From positions 8,988,501-9,052,500 of the forward strand of contig NC_069367.1 in NCBI RefSeq assembly GCF_021730395.1: a stretch of 64,000 bases of DNA, written 5' to 3'. The notes beneath the pieces were generated by a model. That model was not told the DNA's origin, ran no database searches, and saw only the letters and a program-made list of their open reading frames with translations. The translations under genes were made by a program, and so were the position numbers. Positions 23,090-35,569 of this stretch are shown here, piece by piece. The DNA comes from Mercenaria mercenaria. Lineage: Eukaryota; Mollusca; Bivalvia; Venerida; Veneridae. Within the stretch, counting starts at the first letter, position 1, and every line of letters starts with the position of its first letter.

Positions 23090-23580
23090 CTTAATGTTTG
23101 CGAGAGTTTTGAATTCGCCTGTTGCTGTATCCTCGCACATCAGGAGAAAAGTAACTTTCACGAGAGTTTTATATTCGCGGGTTGCTGTATCTGGAGAAGA
23201 GTAACATTCACGAAAGTTTTTAATTCACGAGTTGCTGTATTTCCGAACATCTGGAGAAAAGTAATGTTCACGTGAGTCTTGAATTTGCGAGTTGCTGTAT
23301 CTGGAAATATCTGGAGAAAAGTAACTTTCACGAGAGGTTTGAATTCGCATGTTGCTGTATCTGCGAACATCAGGAGAAAAGTAGCGTTCAAGAAAGTTTT
23401 AAATTCGCGGGTAGCTGTATCTAAGAAAATCAGGATAAAAGTAACTCTCGCGCGAGTTTTGAATTAGCTGGTTGATGTATCTGCGAACATCAGGAGAAAA
23501 CTAATGTTCGCATGAGTTTTGAATTCACGTGTTGCTGTATCCGCAAACATCAGCAAAAAAGTAACGATCCCTTGAGATTT
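23090..23580. repeat. 60-bp minisatellite upstream of the FReD gene, 8 units (copy A)
   Basis: The unit 'gcgagagttttgaattcgcg tgttgctgtatctgcgaacatcaggagaaaagtaacgttca' recurs with spacing 60, 50, 60, 60, 60, 60, 60. Copy B has only about 4 units. Because 60 is a multiple of 3 the array yields open frames on both strands, which are not genes. Confidence 0.88.
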
Positions 23581-24282
23581 GAACATGAGTTTGGCTCTAT
23601 CCACGAAAATAAATGTTTTATAAGATCCAATTTTCGTATTTAAAATTGTAAATATAAAATTAACAAGTTTATATGTATTAACAGTACTGCGCATTAGGGC
23701 ATTAGGTTTAAATAGTGCACACTATATACTATACATATATAGATAAACTTAGTACAAATGTGTACTTTCACAAATACAACAAAAATCCTGGTTTCTTTTT
23801 ATTTTATATATATATATATTTTTTTTTTTTTGATAATCGACCGTTACTGCATGACGAAGCCCTATATGTAAACTTAATCTGTATATTATTTAGTAAAGTT
23901 TAATAATATACATTTGATGTAAATGATATTAAGATAAAATGTCTTTATTGAAAGATGGCCACTGGATAGTAACGTTAATAAATTAAAGTTAACCTGTCGT
24001 TTTAATTCGCGTATTGCTCCAGCCAGGAATATCCGGAAAAATTAACCTTCATGAGAAGTATATAATCTACAGTAACAGGATAATCCTGCTTCGCTATCAG
24101 CCAAATTATCCAAGAGCCATCTGCTAAATCTATGTGTTTGTTCAAGTCTAATGTAATACTTAAAACAAGTCAAATGGTTTATCGCGGCCAGAAATTTGTA
24201 CAAACCGGACAGAAGTTGCGAAATTGTCATTTGTGCAGGAAAGAAGCGTTTACCATAATGTCCAGTACTGGACAGGTATAGT
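23581..24282. other. End of copy A and flank
   Basis: Homology to copy B continues to about 24,175 and then stops. There is a poly-T/TA run at 23,808-23,830. No gene was seen. Confidence 0.45.
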
Positions 24283-24669
24283 GACCATGCACGGACACAG
24301 CCAATTTTCTCAGAGGGGGTCCGATCCCCTGCCGCCCCCCCCCCCCACTCCCCCACCCTGGAAATTTAGCACTTCATTTTTTGCATTCTGGGACAGTTTT
24401 ATGGACTAACATGTTAAACTTGGGAAAATGATAAAATCAAGCTTTCTTGAAGGTAAAATTCTTAGTTTCTTTTAGATAAATAATATGAATTATGTCGGGG
24501 TCGTATGTAGCAGCAGCCGCATATACTTTACATGCAGTCCTAATGTTGCCTTTTTCGAAAATCATTTTCTTTTCTTCTTGTCTTCTTTCCTTTTTTAAAG
24601 ATTTTCCAGAGGGGGTCCGGACCCCCGGTGCCCCCCCCTCCCCTCCCCCCTCTGGATCCGCGCATGGTG
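24283..24669. mobile_element. TIR element with C-rich subterminal tracts
   Basis: Left 'accatgcacggacacagcc' and right 'ggatccgcgcatggtg' are inverted repeats. Inside each end lies 'agagggggtccg' followed by a run of C (24,330-24,350 and 24,630-24,655). It is non-coding. Minus-strand frames rich in Gly/Pro here are artefacts of the C runs. Confidence 0.6.
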
Positions 24670-24689
24670 ACATATCATGCTTTCTGTTT

Positions 24690-25125
24690 ATGCAGGTAAA
24701 CTTGTGTTTGGTTAAATTTCAACAGAGCACAATTGTCTGAACAGTGTACAAACGCATTACTTGATAGAGTTGTCTCCTCCTTTTTACAGACTGGGGTCAT
24801 GATGGTAAACAAGTATGCAAAATATGAAAGCAATATCTCAATGGACTTTGAAAATGTTTGAATGTGGTACGCAAACTTTAACATTTATTCTAAGTTGAAA
24901 AGGGGCCATAATTCAGTCAAAATGCTTGATAGAGTTGCCTCCTACTTTTTACAGACTGGGGTCATGATGGTAAACAAGTATGCAAAATATGAAAGCAATA
25001 TCTCAATGGACTTTGAAAATATTTTGGGTGGTACGCAAACTTTAACATTTGTGTGAAGCTCACACTAACGCTCACGCCGACGCCGGGGCGAGTGGGATAG
25101 CTCCCCTATTCTTCGAAAGCTAAAA
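24690..25125 (+). mobile_element. 3' fragment of a pearl-like element
   Basis: Two units about 165 bp apart (landmark 'cttgatagagttg' at 24,760 and 24,925) are followed by 'gctcacgccgacgccggggc' and a hairpin-like end 'gatagctcccctattcttcg'. The end resembles that of the element finishing at 61,912. The 5' end is missing. Confidence 0.6.
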
Positions 25126-25787
25126 TACAGATATCGAGTTTACCTAAAATGTTGTTAAATCCAGTTTTTTCACTCAGTATTAAGTTTATATCAAATGGGG
25201 TTTATTCCAAACCTTTAGAGCTCTGGTCACACAATACACATTAATTTTCTTCTTAAACCTCAAAGGTAAAGTTCTTTTCGATAAGGAAAATCTTTGTTCC
25301 GGATTAATTTCTTCTTTACTTCACCGTCTATTGCACCAAAATGCATCCCCAGATCGAATAAAGTATAACGAGAGCAGGTGACAAATTACAAAGTGTGAAA
25401 CATCTACTGGTATACTTGCGCTTTATTCTTTATTCAAGGCCAAATCGTTTCACAAAGTTACACACGCGACAATAATATTTATACATTTGTACTTTAATAA
25501 GCGAGCATAAGAGAAATCTTTATCTCTTATTCTGTTCAGATGAAATTTGGTGTATCTTAAATTTTAATGTTAATAACCACTTCATTCAGACTTTCAAGTT
25601 AGTGAAAGAAAATCAGGAAAACATATGCAAACTGAAACAAATTGACCGTCTCATTATATTACATACAGTCACATTATTTTGATGAAATGGGAGAATCATT
25701 CTAAGCAAGAGTTACCTGAGACTATCACAGTCTTCATCGCAGTGGTCTCGCCTTACAGTAAAAAATAAAATAAATAAGATTAAACAA
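25126..25787. other. Intergenic, no gene seen
   Basis: AT-rich single-copy-looking DNA with no supported feature. Confidence 0.4.
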
Positions 25788-26546
25788 GAGGGTCATTGTG
25801 CCTATAGCGCTCACCTGTGTAAAAGACTTCAAAGGTGCTTGTTTAACGTAAAGGTGCAAGCACGGAGATAAGTTTAAATGCAATGATATATGATCTAGTA
25901 TAGCATCTCGGAAACCTGTAGGACATAAGTGTGTGAATGCATGGCACAACAAAAGTATGAACTTAAGTAAAGGGCCAAACTAATGAGAATCACACTTGTG
26001 TCAGTCATTGAAAAGATGCTTTCTAATGTATCCACTTCAACAAGTTGTTTAAATGAGATTCTGCAACAAGATTCTATCGGTAAAAGCAGTTACCATGCTA
26101 ATCTGGCACGAAACCCCTACAATGGAACCACATTTTTGAGTGGGGAATATTTTAAGCCACAGTCACAAAATACGCCCGTCGAGATCTTGTACAAGTCGAA
26201 GTTTCATGTACATTATACTTCCCAATTTCTCCTCTCATTATATATCAACAATATCCTTTCCTAACGGGTGTATAAAAAGAGCTTCAAAATGGGTGTCATG
26301 GGTGACCTACATATAAAGCTGTAAAGCTGTCACTACTGGTGACAAGTGTCCCCGAAGCGTGCCCAAGGATGCTACAGTTGTCTGAACAAAATATGCCAGA
26401 ATAGTTTAGGTATTAATTATTTTGTGACCTTGACCTTGACCTGAGACCCAGGTCATAAGCATAACACACCTTCTCAACATGGTTAACACTTGTGTCACAT
26501 TATTTTGAAATCCCTTGATAAATGGCAGAGTTATGGACCAGACAAG
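25788..26546 (+). mobile_element. Truncated pearl-like 5' end and array fragments
   Basis: It starts AACAAGAGGGTCATTGTGCC and is followed by GCGCTCACCTGTG, the same terminal plan as at 7,356. No matching 3' end follows. From about 26,275 a second fragment ('gctgtcactactggtgacaa') leads into one unit of the ~150-bp family seen at 28,270. An open frame at 25,983-26,264 (93 codons) has no recognisable relative. Confidence 0.5.
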
Positions 26547-27138
26547 AACTAGAATGTGTCTGTAGGACACGGGTTGTGCCCCCACTGGTACATTTGTCAC
26601 AAATAAGGGGCAATAATTCAAATGTTTGCAGTCTTAATGCGGTATAGCCTTAACAAACATTTTATGAAAAGGATTCATTATTCTAGGCCATATACTTTTT
26701 GAGCTATGAGCATCACAAACAAACAAAAACCCCATTATTTTGGCTTTTTCAAGGGCCGTTACTCTGAAATAAGCACTAAGATTCTCAAGAAGAATGCCAA
26801 GTGCGCAATGTCACATCATAACACTTTTTGAGCTATGCACATAATTAGGTTAAAATGTTCATTTTTTGATTATTTCAGGGGTCATAACTCTGAAAATAGG
26901 GAGGGGACCCAGATGAAAAATAGGCGGTGCGCAAGTTCATATCATGATTAAGACTCATGAAAGATTTCATGAATCTATATCAAATACTTTTTGAGCTACG
27001 TGTGTCACAATGTAAAATTGTGCATTTTTGACTATTTCAGGGGCCATAACTCTGGAAATAGGGGGCAGAGCCAGACGAACAAGAAGCTGCGTTCAATAAA
27101 CGCTTGATGCCCCCGGTGGCATCCTTGTCGATAAAAAA
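26547..27138 (+). repeat. Array of ~155-bp units, 'gtgtctgtaggacac' family
   Basis: The 5' sequence 'aactagaatgtgtctgtagg acac' is shared with 32,471. Diverged units follow, with landmark 'tgactatttcaggggccata actctg' and 'tactttttgagcta'. The block leads into the 174-bp satellite. Confidence 0.65.
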
Positions 27139-27988
27139 GCAACCTAAGTCCAAAACGAGGTCAAGTTCAAGGTCAAACTGAGGTCAGGTGGTGTGTGAAG
27201 ATGAGAGATGGTCACAGGTTACATCTGCATTAGTATCAAATCATTCTAGTAAGGGGTATTGATGCTAGACGAAACGGTCCCATTTGGTTAACCAAGAGAT
27301 GGCCCATATAAAGCAACCTAAGTCCAAAATGAGGTCAAAGTCAAAGTCAAACTGAGGTCAGGTGATATGTGAAGATGAGGAATGGTCACAGGTTACATCT
27401 GTATTAGTATCAAGTCATTCTAGTAAGGGGTATTGATGCTAGATGAAACGGTCCCATTTGGTTAACCAAGAGATGGCCCATATAAAGCAACCTAAGTCCA
27501 AAATGAGGTCAAGGTCAAGATCGAACTGAAGTCAGGTGATGTCTGAAGATGAGGAATGGGCACAGGTTACATCTGCATTAGTATCAAGTCATTCTAGTAA
27601 GGTGTATTGATGCTAGACGAATCGGTCCCATTTGGTTAACCAAGAGATTGCCCATATAAAGCAACCTAAGTCCAAAATGAGGTCAAGGTCAAGGTCAAAC
27701 TGAGATCAGGTGATGTGTGAAGATGAGGAATGGTCACAGGTTACATCTGTATTAGTATCAAGTCATTCTAGTAAGGGGTATTTATGCTAGACGAAACGGT
27801 CCCATTTGGTTAACCAAGAGATGGCCCATATAAAGCAACCTAAGTCCAAAATGAGGTCAAGGTCAAGGTCAAACTGAGGTCAAGTGAAGTGTGAAGATGT
27901 GGAATGGTCACAGGTTACATCTGTATAAGTATCAAGTCATTCTAGTAAGGGGTATTGATGCTAGACGAAACGGTCCCATTTGGTTAAC
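27139..27988 (+). repeat. 174-bp satellite, 5 units
   Basis: The landmark 'aacctaagtccaaaa' falls at 27,141, 27,315, 27,489, 27,663 and 27,837, an exact 174-bp step. Units are highly alike ('ggtcaaggtcaaactgaggt', 'gaaacggtcccatttggtta'). Such uniformity suggests recent amplification or homogenisation. It is non-coding. Confidence 0.95.
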
Positions 27989-28269
27989 CTCGTACGGACG
28001 GACGAACGGACGAACGAACGAACGAACGAACGATCGGACGGACAGGACAATCACTATAATGCCTCCCGCATCAGTAGATGCCGGGGGCATAAAAATAGGA
28101 GGTGCGCAAGTTCATATCATGATAAATACTCATGCAATATATCAAACACTTTTTGAGCTAGGCGCGTCACGAACTCCGGACGGATGCACGCACGCACGGA
28201 CGGACGGACGGACGGACGGACGCACGGACAAGAGCAATTCTATATGCCCCCATCACTCATTGTGGACAC
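27989..28269 (+). repeat. (ACGG)n-type tracts and element 3' ends
   Basis: There are two GAACGGAC / CGGACGGACG tracts (about 27,995-28,050 and 28,185-28,225). Each is followed by a putative element end: 'cagtagatgccgggggcata' and 'tatatgcccccatcactcat'. The first end recurs with a truncated satellite unit at 58,133-58,275. Confidence 0.65.
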
Positions 28270-28945
28270 AAAAAGATCATGTTAATCTTTGACTTCTAAG
28301 TGTGACCTTGACATTGGAGCTAAGGGTATTGGTTTTATACAAGACATACCATTTCATTATAAAGAACATTATGCCAAGTAATTTTAAAATCCCTTTATCG
28401 ATGGCAGAGTTATGGACCGGACAAAAAACAGCCCATGTTAACCTTGAACCTCTAAGTGTGACCTTGAGCTTTGAGCTCGGGATCCGTCTCTTGCGCATGA
28501 CATGTTGTCTCATTATGGTGAACATTTATGCCAAGTAATTTCAAAATCCCTTGATGAATGGTAGAGTTATGAACCGGACACCTGTTAATGTTTGACTTCT
28601 AAGTATGACCTTGATTTTAGAGCTACGGGCCGTCTGGATCTTAAGCATGACACATCTTCTCATTATGATAAACATTTATGCCAAGTTATTTCAAAATCCC
28701 TTCATGGATGGTAGAGTTACGGATCGGACACGAAACAGACTCTATAAACCTTTGACCTCTAAGTGTGACCTTGACCTTGGGGCTAGGGGTATGGGTCTTG
28801 CGCATGATATGTCGTCTCATTATGGTAAACATTTTTGCCAAATTATTTTAAAATCCCTTCGTGGATGGCAGAGTTACAGCCAAGACAAGAATTTACACGT
28901 AAGGACGGACAGTGTGATATTAATATGACCACCCTCGGGGACATA
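28270..28945 (+). repeat. ~150-bp tandem array, about 4 units
   Basis: Landmarks 'ctaagtgtgaccttgac' and 'atggcagagttatggaccgg' recur about every 150 bp. The array ends in 'ggacggacag' and 'ccaccctcggggacataaaa'. The same family is at 34,445-35,060. Confidence 0.8.
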
Positions 28946-30244
28946 AAAGGATGTCACAGTGACCTTGACATACTGACATTGACCTAAAACGAGTGTCATG
29001 AGTGACCTGCAAATAAAATTTAGTGACAACAGTTAGAAGCATTCATCAACCCACGAAAAGGTCATACAAGAAAATGTCATTCTTCTATTTGACCTTTGGG
29101 CTCTAAGTGTGACCTAGAACCTTAAAGTTGTTATTCTTATATCTGGCCTTTGACCTCAAAGTGTGACCTTGACCTTAGACCTTGGCACATGGCACTCCTT
29201 CTCATTCGTTACATCTTTGTTACATCAGAATCCCTCCGGTCCATACATGAAAAGAATTGCCCCGGACAAAGTTTATGGACGTCGCCCGCCTGCCCGACAA
29301 GGGTGTTCCCATAATATGTCCCGTCTTTCACATGGGCGTATAAAAATGAAGCCCTTGATGAATTGCATGATAGATGGTGAATTGTGATATTACCTGTCAA
29401 AAGTCGATGTCCTATGTTTTCAGAGATAAACCTTTTTGTCTACTTATAAGTATTCTGAGGTATGTGTGCTTTTGACATTTGGTAATTATTTAAATCAAAG
29501 GGATACATCACATAAAGGTTTTGGGGTGGTCTAGGGTATAGTAATATAAAACAGAAAAAGTGGACACTCCACAGGTCGCTCAGAACGACAAACCCTATAT
29601 ATAGACAATTTTGGTATATGGTCATTATCAACTTCCGTAAAATTTGTTCGTGAAAATCCACCTGATACGCCCTCGCACTGCTTAAATATAGACATCTTCA
29701 AAAAAAAAAAAAGAAAAACATTCTTATTTCTTCCTGTCATAAACCGTTTGTGCACAGTAAGCTGCGAAACTCGTACTATTTCATTAAAAACGTCAAACAT
29801 AGTCCAGCAAGATCGCGTTCACCGCACGAACATATTAAATCACCTGTAAAACTCATGTTTGGTAGGCAAACAAAAGGAAATGAATGATGCACCTTACAAA
29901 ACCACCAGAATGTATCTCACAACCAGGTCTGACCTGGCAAAATCCACGATAGCAGAATACAAATGCAAGATCTGGCTACTGTTATAAGGACCCTTTTATT
30001 ATATACCCCACCCTTTTGTTTGTCTTTTTTTTATCGAATGAAATATCCAATGCAATACAAAAGATACAGTATGAAATTTTTCCGTCTGTTCGTATTTACT
30101 TGTAAAAAATACAAGCCGTATTTTTGATAAGTATATGATAAATTCCAATATTTCAATGATATTATTTTAAGGTTGTCATCACGGATTTAGGCCGCCTACT
30201 GGATATTTTTTCTGTTTGCATTTAGAGATTTTTTGTAATTAAAT
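28946..30244. other. Repeat edge, then intergenic DNA
   Basis: Up to about 29,390 there are more 'gtgaccttgacctt' fragments. From 29,400 to 30,240 I see no repeat family or gene, only short frames on both strands. Confidence 0.4.
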
Positions 30245-31262
30245 ATACTGTGAAATCATTTAATTTCGTCGGCACGAAATTTCGTGGTTTTTGGCCAAAA
30301 CAGCTGTTTTTAGGGGACGCAATTTCGTGGATTTCAAATTTTTGAATTTCCACAGGACTACATCTAGTTTATCATTTTGTTCTTACATGTGAAATCTACA
30401 CGTGTCAATCAGCGCTACCATGGTTACCGAACTTGCAATCTACGCCGCGGGAGATTAGCGAGTGATCATGTGCCAATTAACGACCGCGTTTTATTATACG
30501 ACCCGTAATTTGCAAAATTTAATGAATCTGTGAATAAGAAAAATCGGACCAACTAAAAAGTGACAAAACCGTTGCACCTGGGATACAATCTTGCACACTT
30601 AGCATTCATAATCGAAACAACGTAAAGTTCAACAGATGGATCATTTGATCGTGTTTCAAACAAAAACAACAACAATAAAGAAAAAGCGTTCCGTACAAGG
30701 CTGTTGTTTTTATTCAGTAGTACTAGTATAACCATAGTAATCCTTACATAAACATTTACAAACTGATTGCTGGACTTCCTCCGAATGTTTTTTTTTTCAA
30801 AATAAATGCGCGTCGGCATCTAAAATTACAAGCTGCTGAACTTGTAAATATGTTATTTCCTGACGAGAAACGTGAATTGGGTAATAATGCACCAGACGCA
30901 AATTTAGCAATTAATAATTTCATGAGTACTAGTAGTTTACTACATGTCAGTAAAATTAAAAGCTAGTGTATCAACATTTCAGAGCGGGGCCGAATAAATG
31001 CAAATAACAGTCGCAGCATAATGTGGTCTGTCACGTGACGCAACGTCAAACTACTATTTTTAATACTACTTTTACTTTGACAAACATGTCGTAAAAAATA
31101 TACGTAAAAGTCTGAATGAAATAGTCGGTTTTGTTCTGACGCATATCTATGTTTATCGTTGATGGAGCCTCCATCAACTACACGAAAGCTGCAGGTCAGT
31201 ACCGCCGCATGTACACGAAATCCACGAAAATTAATCCCCCACGAATAATAATGATTTTACAA
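30245..31262. mobile_element. TIR element, about 1.0 kb
   Basis: The left end ('gtgaaatcatttaatttcgt' then 'cacgaaatttcgtgg') and right end ('ccacgaaaattaatcccc' then 'cgaataataatgattttac') are imperfect inverted repeats rich in ACGAAAT. There is no transposase frame. A 22-bp palindrome 'gttgatggagcctccatcaa' lies near 31,155. Confidence 0.6.
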
Positions 31263-31887
31263 ATGTATACTATAATGCTTACTCTCATTATTTTTTCGCC
31301 ATATAACAAAACTAGAACGTTTCCTTGTAAAATTTTTGATTATGGCGGCCATCATGAATTTTGGCGGCCATTTTGTATATTTACAACCTGCTTCCTAGGC
31401 TTAAATGAAGCATAATACATCCACCTACAATCATGCAAAGTTTCATACTTTTCACAGGAAGTGCACAATTGTTTCACAAATTTCTTGCACTACAACTATG
31501 AAAAGCATGAAAATAAGCAGTTACAAACGTCCCCCGCCTAGGGGCATTTTTCACAAAACATACTGCATGCCAATTCAGCATCTTCTAAATAATAGGACAA
31601 CATACTAACAAAAAACAAATGTATATATAAGTCAGTACTATATAGCATATCATTCATGAAGACAATATGAAATTTAAAAATGTCTTGAAATCTACGATAG
31701 ATGAATGCTTTCAAATGCTAACATCGGTATTTTAAAGATTTTAAGTCCACGAGAAATCTGTAGTTTGTTTTATTCTAAGTCCACAAAAAAACTCCTCACT
31801 AGGAAGAGATACCTTAAAATCCACATAAAATTTGAAAGTAACATCTATGTTGTACCACAGAAAAGTGGTCTTGATAAGGTCAATTAT
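31263..31887. other. Intergenic, no gene seen
   Basis: It contains 'tatggcggccatcatgaatt ttggcggccatttt', a short repeated motif. Otherwise unassigned. Confidence 0.4.
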
Positions 31888-34206
31888 AAACAAGAGGTTC
31901 ATGATGACCCTTTATCGCTCCCCTGTTAAACTTGGCCTATGAATCATCAAGATAAACATTCTGACCAAGTTTCATGAAGATATGGTCATAAATGTGGCCT
32001 TTACAGTGTTAACAACCTTTTACTTTGATTTGCGTGGTGACCTAGTTGTGACCCCACATGACCCAGTTTCGAACTTGGCCTTGGACTCATCAAGATCAAC
32101 ATTCTGACCATGTTTCATGAAGACAGGATCATAAATGTGGCCTCTAGCATGTTAACAAGCTTTTCTTTGATTTGACCTTGTGACCTAGTATTTGACCCCA
32201 CAAGATCCAGTTTCAAACTTGGCCTAGAGATCGTCAAGATAAACATTCTGTGCAAGTTTGTATCAAATGAATGTATAAATGAAACCTCTATATGGCTGAA
32301 AGGGTCAGAATAGAAATTTTTGCTCCTTTCAGGGACAGTAACTCTAGAACCCATGATGGAATCCAGCCGGTTTTCGAAAGGAACCAAGATCTTATAGTGA
32401 CTTAAAATGTTTGTAAGTGTGGTTAAAATCAAATGTAAAATGTCACTTCTATTGTGTTCACAAGGTAAAAACTAGAATGTGTCTGTAGGACACAGGGTGT
32501 GCTCCCACTGGCACATTTGTCACAAATAAGGGGCAATAATTCAAATGTTTGCAGTCTTAATGGGGTATAGCCTCAACAAACATTTTATGAAAAGGATTCA
32601 TTATTCTAGGTTCATTACATTTTGAGCTATGAGCATCACAAACACAAAATCCACTATTTTGGCTATTTCAAGGCCATAACTCTGTAATAAGAGCTATGAT
32701 TCTTAAGAGGAATGCCAAATGTGCAAGGTCACATCACAATAAAGACTCCAGCAAGGTTTCCTGAATTTACATCTAATACTTTTTTGAGTATAACTAGGTA
32801 AAAAAGGTACACTTTTTTACTATTTCAGGGGCCATAACTTTAAAAAAAAAAGGCGGTGGAGCCAGCCAAAAAAATTACAGATGTGCAAGTTTATATCATG
32901 AAAAAGACTTATGCAAGTTTTCAACCATTTATATTAAATACTTTTTGAGCTAGATGCGTCACAAGGTGAAAATGTGCATTTTTGACTATTTCAGGTGCCA
33001 TAACTCTAAAAATAGGGGGCGGACCCAAATGAAAATTAGGAGGTGCGTAAGTTCATAACATGATTAAGATTCATGCAAGGTTTCATGAATCTATATCAAA
33101 TACTTTTTGAGCCAGGCGTGTCACAAGGTGAAAATGTGCATTTTTGACTATTTCAGGGGTCATAACTCTGAAAATAGCGGGGGCGGGCGGGGAAAGCAAG
33201 ATGAAAAATAGGAGGTGCAAACGTTCATATCATAATCAAGACTCATGCAAGGTTTCATGAATCACTATCAAATACTTTTTGAGCTAGGCATGTCACAAGG
33301 CAAAAATGTGCATTTTTGACTATTTCAGGAGCCATAACTCTGAAAATAGGGGGCGGAGCCAGATGAAAAATAGGAGGTGCGCAAGTTCATGTCATGATTA
33401 AGACTCAAGCAAGGTTTCATCAATTAATATCGAATACTTTTTTAACTAGGCGTGTCACAAGGTAAAAATGTGCATTTTTGACTATTTCAGGGGCCATAAC
33501 TCTGAAAAAAGGGGGCGGAGCCAGACAAAGTATAGGAGGTGCGCAAGTTCATATCATGATAAAGACTCATGCAAGGTTTCATCAATTTATATCAAATACT
33601 TTTTGAGCTAGGCGCGTCACGAACTTCGGACGGACGGATGCACGCACAAATCATACTATAAATTAAGTCTCTATATAGCTGAAAAAGCCAAAATAGCAAA
33701 TTTTGGCCCTTTAAGGGGCCATTACTCTAGAACCAATGATAGGTCCTGGCCAGTTTTCGAAAGGAACTGAGGTATTAAGCCAATACAAATTGAGTGCAAT
33801 TTTGATCAAAACCGATTACAAAATGTGGTCTCTATCGTGACCACAAGCTAAAAGTAGCAAATTTTGGCCCTTTTAGGGGCTATAACTCTGGAACCCATGA
33901 TGGAATCTGTACAATTTTCGATAAGAACCGAGATATTATGCTAATACAAGTTGTGTGCAGGTTTGAATAAAATTGATTGCAAGATGTGGTCTCTATCATG
34001 TTCACAAGCCGAAAATTGCAAATTCTGGCCCTTTAGGGGGCCATAACTCTGGAACCCATGATGGGTTCTGGCCAGTTTTCGAAAGGAACCGAGATATTTG
34101 TGTCTCTATCGTGTTAACAAGAAATTGTGGACAGACGACGGACGGACGACGGACGAGGGGTGATCAAAAAAAGCTCACCTTGTCACTACGTGACAGGTGA
34201 GCTAAA
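31888..34206 (+). mobile_element. Pearl-like element with a nested array
   Basis: The 5' end is AACAAGAGGTTCATGATGACC then CGCTCCCCTG. The 3' end is GCTCACCTTGTCACtACGTGACAGGTGAGCT plus AAAAA, a hairpin. The outer core has ~150-bp units ('gaccaagtttcatgaagat') and, after the nested block, ~165-bp units ('ggccataactctggaaccca tgatgg'). A GACGGACGACGG tract precedes the end. The inner block is listed separately. Confidence 0.7.
32471..33650 (+). repeat. Nested array of ~155-bp units
   Basis: It starts 'actagaatgtgtctgtagg' as at 26,547. Six to seven diverged units ('gcaagttcatatcatgatta', 'ttttgagctaggcgtgtcac', 'ctgaaaatagggggcggagc') follow, ending in 'cggacggacggatgcacgca'. It interrupts the outer element, which resumes at about 33,650. 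Confidence 0.75.
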
Positions 34207-35215
34207 AAGTTACAATATACGTTATTTACAGTAACAACAAAGGGAACCTAATCTTTAAAGAAAAAAATCTAAGTCCACACAAAAATCTTTACCAGGTAGC
34301 GATAGGTCAAAATAAACCTAAATATTGGATGTAACATGCATGCTGTATTACAGAAAAGTGGTCTTGATTTTTCCCTACTGCCAGTAATAAAAAAGTTACA
34401 ATATAAGCTATTTATAGTAACAACAAGGGAAGTAATTCTAAATTAAGGACCTGGTTCTTGCGCATGACACTTCGTCTCATGATGGTGAACAACTGTGCCA
34501 AGTTACATTAAAATCCCTCCTTGCATGAAGAAAAAATGCTCCGGACAAGGTCATTCTTGTATCTGACGTTTAGCCTCTAAGTGTGACCTTGACCGTAGAG
34601 CTAGGGGTCTGGATCTTGCGCATCACACGTCATCTCATTATGGGAAACATTTGAACCAAGTAATTTCAAAATCCCTTGATGAATAAAAGATTTATGAACT
34701 GGACACGAAACAGACCCTGTTAACCTTTGACTTCTAAGTATGACCTTGAACTTGGCGCTAGCAGTCTGGGTTTTGCGCACGACACACCGACTCTTTATGG
34801 TAAAAATTTGTACCAAGTTATTTCAAAATCCCTTGATGAATGCACCGGGCACGAAACAGACCCTGTTAACCTTTGACCTCTAAGTGTGACCTTGACATCG
34901 GAGCTAGGGGTATGGGTCTTGCGCATGACATGTCGCTCGTCATTTCAACATCCCTTCATGGATGGCAGAGTTATGGACCGGACACGAAGTGTGACGGACG
35001 GACGGACGGAAGGAAGGACGGAAGGACGCAGCCTATTTTTTTATGTCCCCCTGTTTTCTTTGAAAAAAAAAAAGTGAGGAACAAAAATATCTTCTCATAT
35101 CAGAATGTTATATATAAAACTTTTTACATGTATATATTAGACCCTAAGTGGAATCAAAATGTGAACACGATGAAATCAAAATAGCTCACCTTAAGCCCTT
35201 GGCACACGGGAGTTA
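34207..35215 (+). repeat. ~150-bp array with (GGAC)n end
   Basis: A short unassigned stretch (to 34,440) is followed by four units of the 'ctaagtgtgaccttgac' family, then 'gacggacggacggaaggaag' and 'ttatgtccccctgttttctt'. A further pearl-like end 'tagctcaccttaagcccttg' lies at 35,182-35,201. Confidence 0.7.
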
Positions 35216-35569
35216 AAAAAAATATAAACAGAGATTGACCTGATACCTTCAACAAAAATTTCTTTCATCTAGCTCTCCTTGTACTTCCGAAATTAAACCA
35301 AATGTAGATACTTCATGTTTACCGGCCATCGTGTGGGTATGGCATCAACACTGACCGATGTATTTCCGTATTTCAGCGACATCGATACCTAGATTCAACA
35401 AAAAATAAATAAAAATAAGTTTTAGTGTCCAAAGCGGCCAAAGTTTACCATGGAAAAAAAACATCGATGACATTAATCAACATACTTTGAAAATTAAGAA
35501 AAAGATCCACTGGTCTAACTACGTTGATAATTAATTAAGGCCAGTCAGCCGAGTTTTAGCTGCATGCGG

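Larger units (their letters stand above)
5690..24175. repeat. Segmental duplication, copy A
   Basis: From 'taaggaag' at 5,690 to 'ctatgtgtttgttcaagt' near 24,160 the sequence aligns in the same order and orientation to 39,358-57,183. Both genes, the pearl-like array, two SINEs, the 53-bp and 60-bp tandem repeats and the intervening DNA are shared. Identity by eye is roughly 90% or more in genes and lower in spacers. Copy A has private segments at 6,010-6,825, 9,815-11,556, 12,010-12,612, about 17,497-17,685 and 19,761-20,050. Confidence 0.9.

Noticed and set aside
23158-23694. Several minus-strand frames with repeated 'VTFLLMFADTATREFKTH'
   Set aside because: Product of the 60-bp minisatellite whose period is a multiple of three.
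24437-24740. Gly/Pro-rich frames on both strands
   Set aside because: Driven by C runs in the subterminal parts of a TIR element.
25983-26264. 93-codon plus-strand frame
   Set aside because: Lies among truncated repeat fragments; no family resemblance.
27891-28292. 133-codon plus-strand frame with 'RTNGRTNERTNDRT'
   Set aside because: Encoded by the (GAAC/GGAC)n tracts and satellite; no gene.
31155-31176. Perfect 22-bp palindrome 'gttgatggagcctccatcaa'
   Set aside because: Single occurrence inside a TIR element with no context to support an operator or other function.
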